Source: a bacterium
GTDB lineage: Bacteria > Latescibacterota > Latescibacteria > Latescibacterales > Latescibacteraceae
Direction: 5' to 3'
Assembly: GCA_021372535.1 (NCBI GenBank)
Contig: JAJFUH010000148.1
Location: 1 to 6,667, forward strand
DNA: 6,667 bases
Both the position numbers and the translations under genes were made by a program. The stretch's first letter is position 1. Each line of letters begins with the position of its first letter. Of the stretch, positions 4,521 to 6,667 are shown in pieces. The notes beneath the pieces were generated by a model. It was not told the origin of the DNA. It did not search any database and saw only the letters and a list, made by a program, of their open reading frames with translations.

Positions 4521-6667
4521 GTGATCGGTAACTCAGGTATTAGTATCAAAAACGCATCTGTTCCCGGCAATCTGATACAATTGAATCGGTTATTCCTCTT
4601 TGTCTCTATGTTTTTCGCTCTGTCTCCGGCATTCGTTCCAACGGCTGCCGGAGACAGCACGGGTGTATCCCCCGAATATGAATCCGTTGTTGTTGCCCGC
4701 CTCAAAGCTCCGGTTAATTTCGACGGATTGAGCGAAGAGGAGGCCTGGAACGGCATTACGACACTTCCTATGATCATGCAGATACCCCATTTCGGGGATC
4801 AGCCATCCGAGCGCACCGAGGTGCTTGTTGCCTATGACGACAATTACCTGTATATCGCCGGAAGGCTCTATGACCGCGAACCGTCATCGGTGCAGGGGAC
4901 AACCTACAAGCGCGACGATTCGGCAAAAAACAGCGACAGCTTCGGTGTCGCAATCGATACATTCAACGACAGCGAAAACGCTCTTGCGTTCATCACGACA
5001 CCGACCGGATCACGTCTTGACCAGACAATCTCCGACCTCGGCAATGTGAGTTCGAACGGGAGCTGGAATACCTTCTGGGATGTCAAGACGGTCGTGAACG
5101 ATCAGGGGTGGTTCGTCGAGATACGTATTCCGTTTCACAGCCTGCGGTTCCAGGAGCGCGACGGAAAAGTCGTCATGCGTCTTTCGGCGTTCAGATGGAT
5201 AGCCCGGAAAGATGAGATGATCGTGTATCCGCGGATACCGCAGGACTGGGGAGCGAACAGCCATATGAAACCCTCGATGGCGCAGCCTGTGGTGTTTGAG
5301 GGGATACGGAGCACGAACCCGCTCTATGTCACCCCGTATGTGCTCGGCGGCATCGGGCAGGATTACGGGCTCAATGACGAGGGAACGGCATATGTGCGCG
5401 ATGACGATCCGGAAACCGAAGCGGGATTCGACGCCAAATACAGCCTCACGAACAACCTGACGCTCGATGTGACAGTAAACACGGACTTCGCACAGGTCGA
5501 AGCCGACAACCAGCAGGTCAACCTGACCCGGTATTCGCTTTTTTTCCCCGAAAAGCGGCAGTTTTTCCTCGAACGGGCAAGTAATTTCGAGTTCAATTTC
5601 TATAGCTCGAACCGTCTTTTTTATAGCAGGCAGATAGGCATCCATGACGGCAGGAAGGTGCCGATTTACGGCGGTGTGCGGCTTGTCGGAAGAGCGGGGC
5701 AGTGGGATATCGGCGCGCTCAGCATGCAGACCGAGGAAATCAGCGATCTGCCCTCGGAGAATTTCAGCGTTGTTCGGCTCCGTCGCCGTGTCCTCAATCC
5801 GAACACCTATATCGGCGGTATCGTGACCTCCCGCACCGGCGCCGACGGCTCTTATAACACCGCTTATGGCGTCGATGGTATTTTCAGGCTTTTCGGGGAC
5901 GATAATCTCAAACTCAACTGGGCGCAGACCTTCGATGACGGTGCAAAGAACGATCCTGTCTCACTCGATCCCGCAAATTTACGCATCCACTGGGAACGTT
6001 ACCGCTATACCGGCTGGGCTTACGGCCTTAATTATTCTTATTCGGGCAAAGATTACAATCCCGGTATGGGATTCGAACAGAATCCGAACTCGCAGAACTA
6101 TATTCATTTCCTCCGGTATGGCTGGAATCCCGGTAAACAGTCGCGTATCTTCCAGCACCAGGTCTACGAGGATTTCTACCTGCACAAACGGAATGACGAC
6201 GATTCGATCGAGTATTTTTACGCCCGCGCCGGATGGGTGCTGCAAACAAGATCGGGCAGCAACGGACACATCTGCGGTACCTATAACTACGAAACCGTGA
6301 GCGGAGAGCTCGCCTTTTCCGATGATGCGGTTGTGCCGGAGGGTACCTACGAGTTTTACGGCGTCTCGGGCAATTTTTCGACTCCCGGCGGAAGACTGTT
6401 TACGTTGAGCACCGAAATCGATGCCGGGCAATTTTATGACGGCAGCCGTATTTCGATGGAAACGAGTCTCAGCCGGAGCATATCATCGCATCTTGAGGTT
6501 GGCGGTTCATATGAATACAATCATGTCCGGTTCCCGGAACGGAGCCAGCGTTTCATCTCCCACATCGGGCAATTTCGCGGTCTGATCATGGTGAACACAT
6601 CTCTTTCGCTTACTGCTTTCGTGCAGTACAACAGCGCCCAGGATATTGTCATCAGCAATCTCCGCCT
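4521..6667 (+). CDS. DUF5916 outer-membrane protein with CBM9-like domain (3' truncated)
   Basis: The frame is open from GTG 4521 to the right edge, 715 codons plus two bases, with no stop reached. A long N-terminal segment ends in a signal sequence (NRLFLFVSMFFALSPAFVPT, then AAGD). A CBM9-like beta-sandwich covers about residues 55-275 (LKAPVNFDGLSEEEAWN; VLVAYDDNYLYIAGRLYDRE; WFVEIRIPFHSLRF). A DUF5916-type barrel follows with its hallmark around 327-373: EADNQQVNLTRYSLFFPEKR, then QFFLE, then LFYSRQIG and VPIYGGVRL. Amphipathic Tyr/Trp-rich strands continue to FVQYNSAQDIVISNLR, which in this family lies near the end, so perhaps 50-100 residues are missing. GTG 4521 has AAGGGA (4509-4514) 6 bases upstream and begins one base after the previous stop. 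TTG 4581 would give a cleaner signal peptide but has no ribosome-binding site, and an in-frame ATG at 4488 would overlap the upstream gene. Substrate and activity are unknown; carbohydrate binding is only suggested by the domain. Confidence 0.9.
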   Translation, partial: MIGNSGISIKNASVPGNLIQLNRLFLFVSMFFALSPAFVPTAAGDSTGVSPEYESVVVARLKAPVNFDGLSEEEAWNGITTLPMIMQIPHFGDQPSERTEVLVAYDDNYLYIAGRLYDREPSSVQGTTYKRDDSAKNSDSFGVAIDTFNDSENALAFITTPTGSRLDQTISDLGNVSSNGSWNTFWDVKTVVNDQGWFVEIRIPFHSLRFQERDGKVVMRLSAFRWIARKDEMIVYPRIPQDWGANSHMKPSMAQPVVFEGIRSTNPLYVTPYVLGGIGQDYGLNDEGTAYVRDDDPETEAGFDAKYSLTNNLTLDVTVNTDFAQVEADNQQVNLTRYSLFFPEKRQFFLERASNFEFNFYSSNRLFYSRQIGIHDGRKVPIYGGVRLVGRAGQWDIGALSMQTEEISDLPSENFSVVRLRRRVLNPNTYIGGIVTSRTGADGSYNTAYGVDGIFRLFGDDNLKLNWAQTFDDGAKNDPVSLDPANLRIHWERYRYTGWAYGLNYSYSGKDYNPGMGFEQNPNSQNYIHFLRYGWNPGKQSRIFQHQVYEDFYLHKRNDDDSIEYFYARAGWVLQTRSGSNGHICGTYNYETVSGELAFSDDAVVPEGTYEFYGVSGNFSTPGGRLFTLSTEIDAGQFYDGSRISMETSLSRSISSHLEVGGSYEYNHVRFPERSQRFISHIGQFRGLIMVNTSLSLTAFVQYNSAQDIVISNLR

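Noticed and set aside
4061-4777. 238-codon - strand frame across the second DUF4097-like gene and the start of the DUF5916-like gene
   Set aside because: Both + strand frames here have clear signal peptides and family hallmarks. The antisense frame has neither and spans a gene junction.
5010-5645. 211-codon - strand frame opposite the DUF5916-like gene
   Set aside because: It lies opposite the most conserved stretch of the + strand protein (EADNQQVNLTRYSLFFPEKR) and has no support of its own.
5866-6300. 144-codon + strand frame inside the DUF5916-like gene
   Set aside because: Ser/Thr/Ile/Arg-rich out-of-frame product; the long in-frame protein continues through it without interruption.

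Overview
The window reads as one strand of an uncultured bacterial genome, probably a metagenome contig. All recognisable genes lie on the + strand. The content fits a Gram-negative-type cell with a periplasm and outer membrane. It holds an ECF sigma factor, a zinc-type membrane anti-sigma factor with a HEAT-like periplasmic tail, secreted DUF4097-type beta-repeat proteins and a DUF5916-type outer-membrane barrel with a CBM9-like domain. From general knowledge this mix is common in the FCB superphylum and related candidate phyla, Gemmatimonadota and Acidobacteriota. I cannot place it more finely. The first 16 bases are not genomic: they equal the 3' end of the Illumina TruSeq adapter, so the left edge is an assembly or trimming artefact.

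Layout. 1-16: adapter remnant. 18-263: the last 81 codons of a gene resembling the C-terminal tail of zinc-finger anti-sigma proteins. 304-1620: a secreted beta-helix protein built around twelve consecutive 18-residue rungs without a single insertion or deletion. 1621-2179: a 559-base gap with no convincing gene but several inverted repeats (1649-1674, 1678-1721, 1860-1906, 1937-1956), a degenerate TGATTA-type tract and a pyrimidine-rich leader. 2180-2737: ECF sigma factor with a GTG start. 2727-3542: its anti-sigma factor, overlapping the sigma gene by 11 bases. 3560-4519: a second secreted DUF4097-like protein. 4521-6667 and beyond: a DUF5916/CBM9-like outer-membrane protein, cut by the right edge.

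How they may work together. The four genes from 2180 onward are separated by -11, 17 and 1 bases, so they very likely form one operon: sigma factor, membrane anti-sigma factor, secreted beta-repeat protein, outer-membrane barrel. The two genes before the gap (anti-sigma-like tail, then DUF4097-like protein) repeat the middle part of that order. The window may therefore show two neighbouring copies of an anti-sigma/DUF4097 module that diverged strongly. The inference is an envelope-sensing or surface-building programme; no ligand or target can be read from the sequence.
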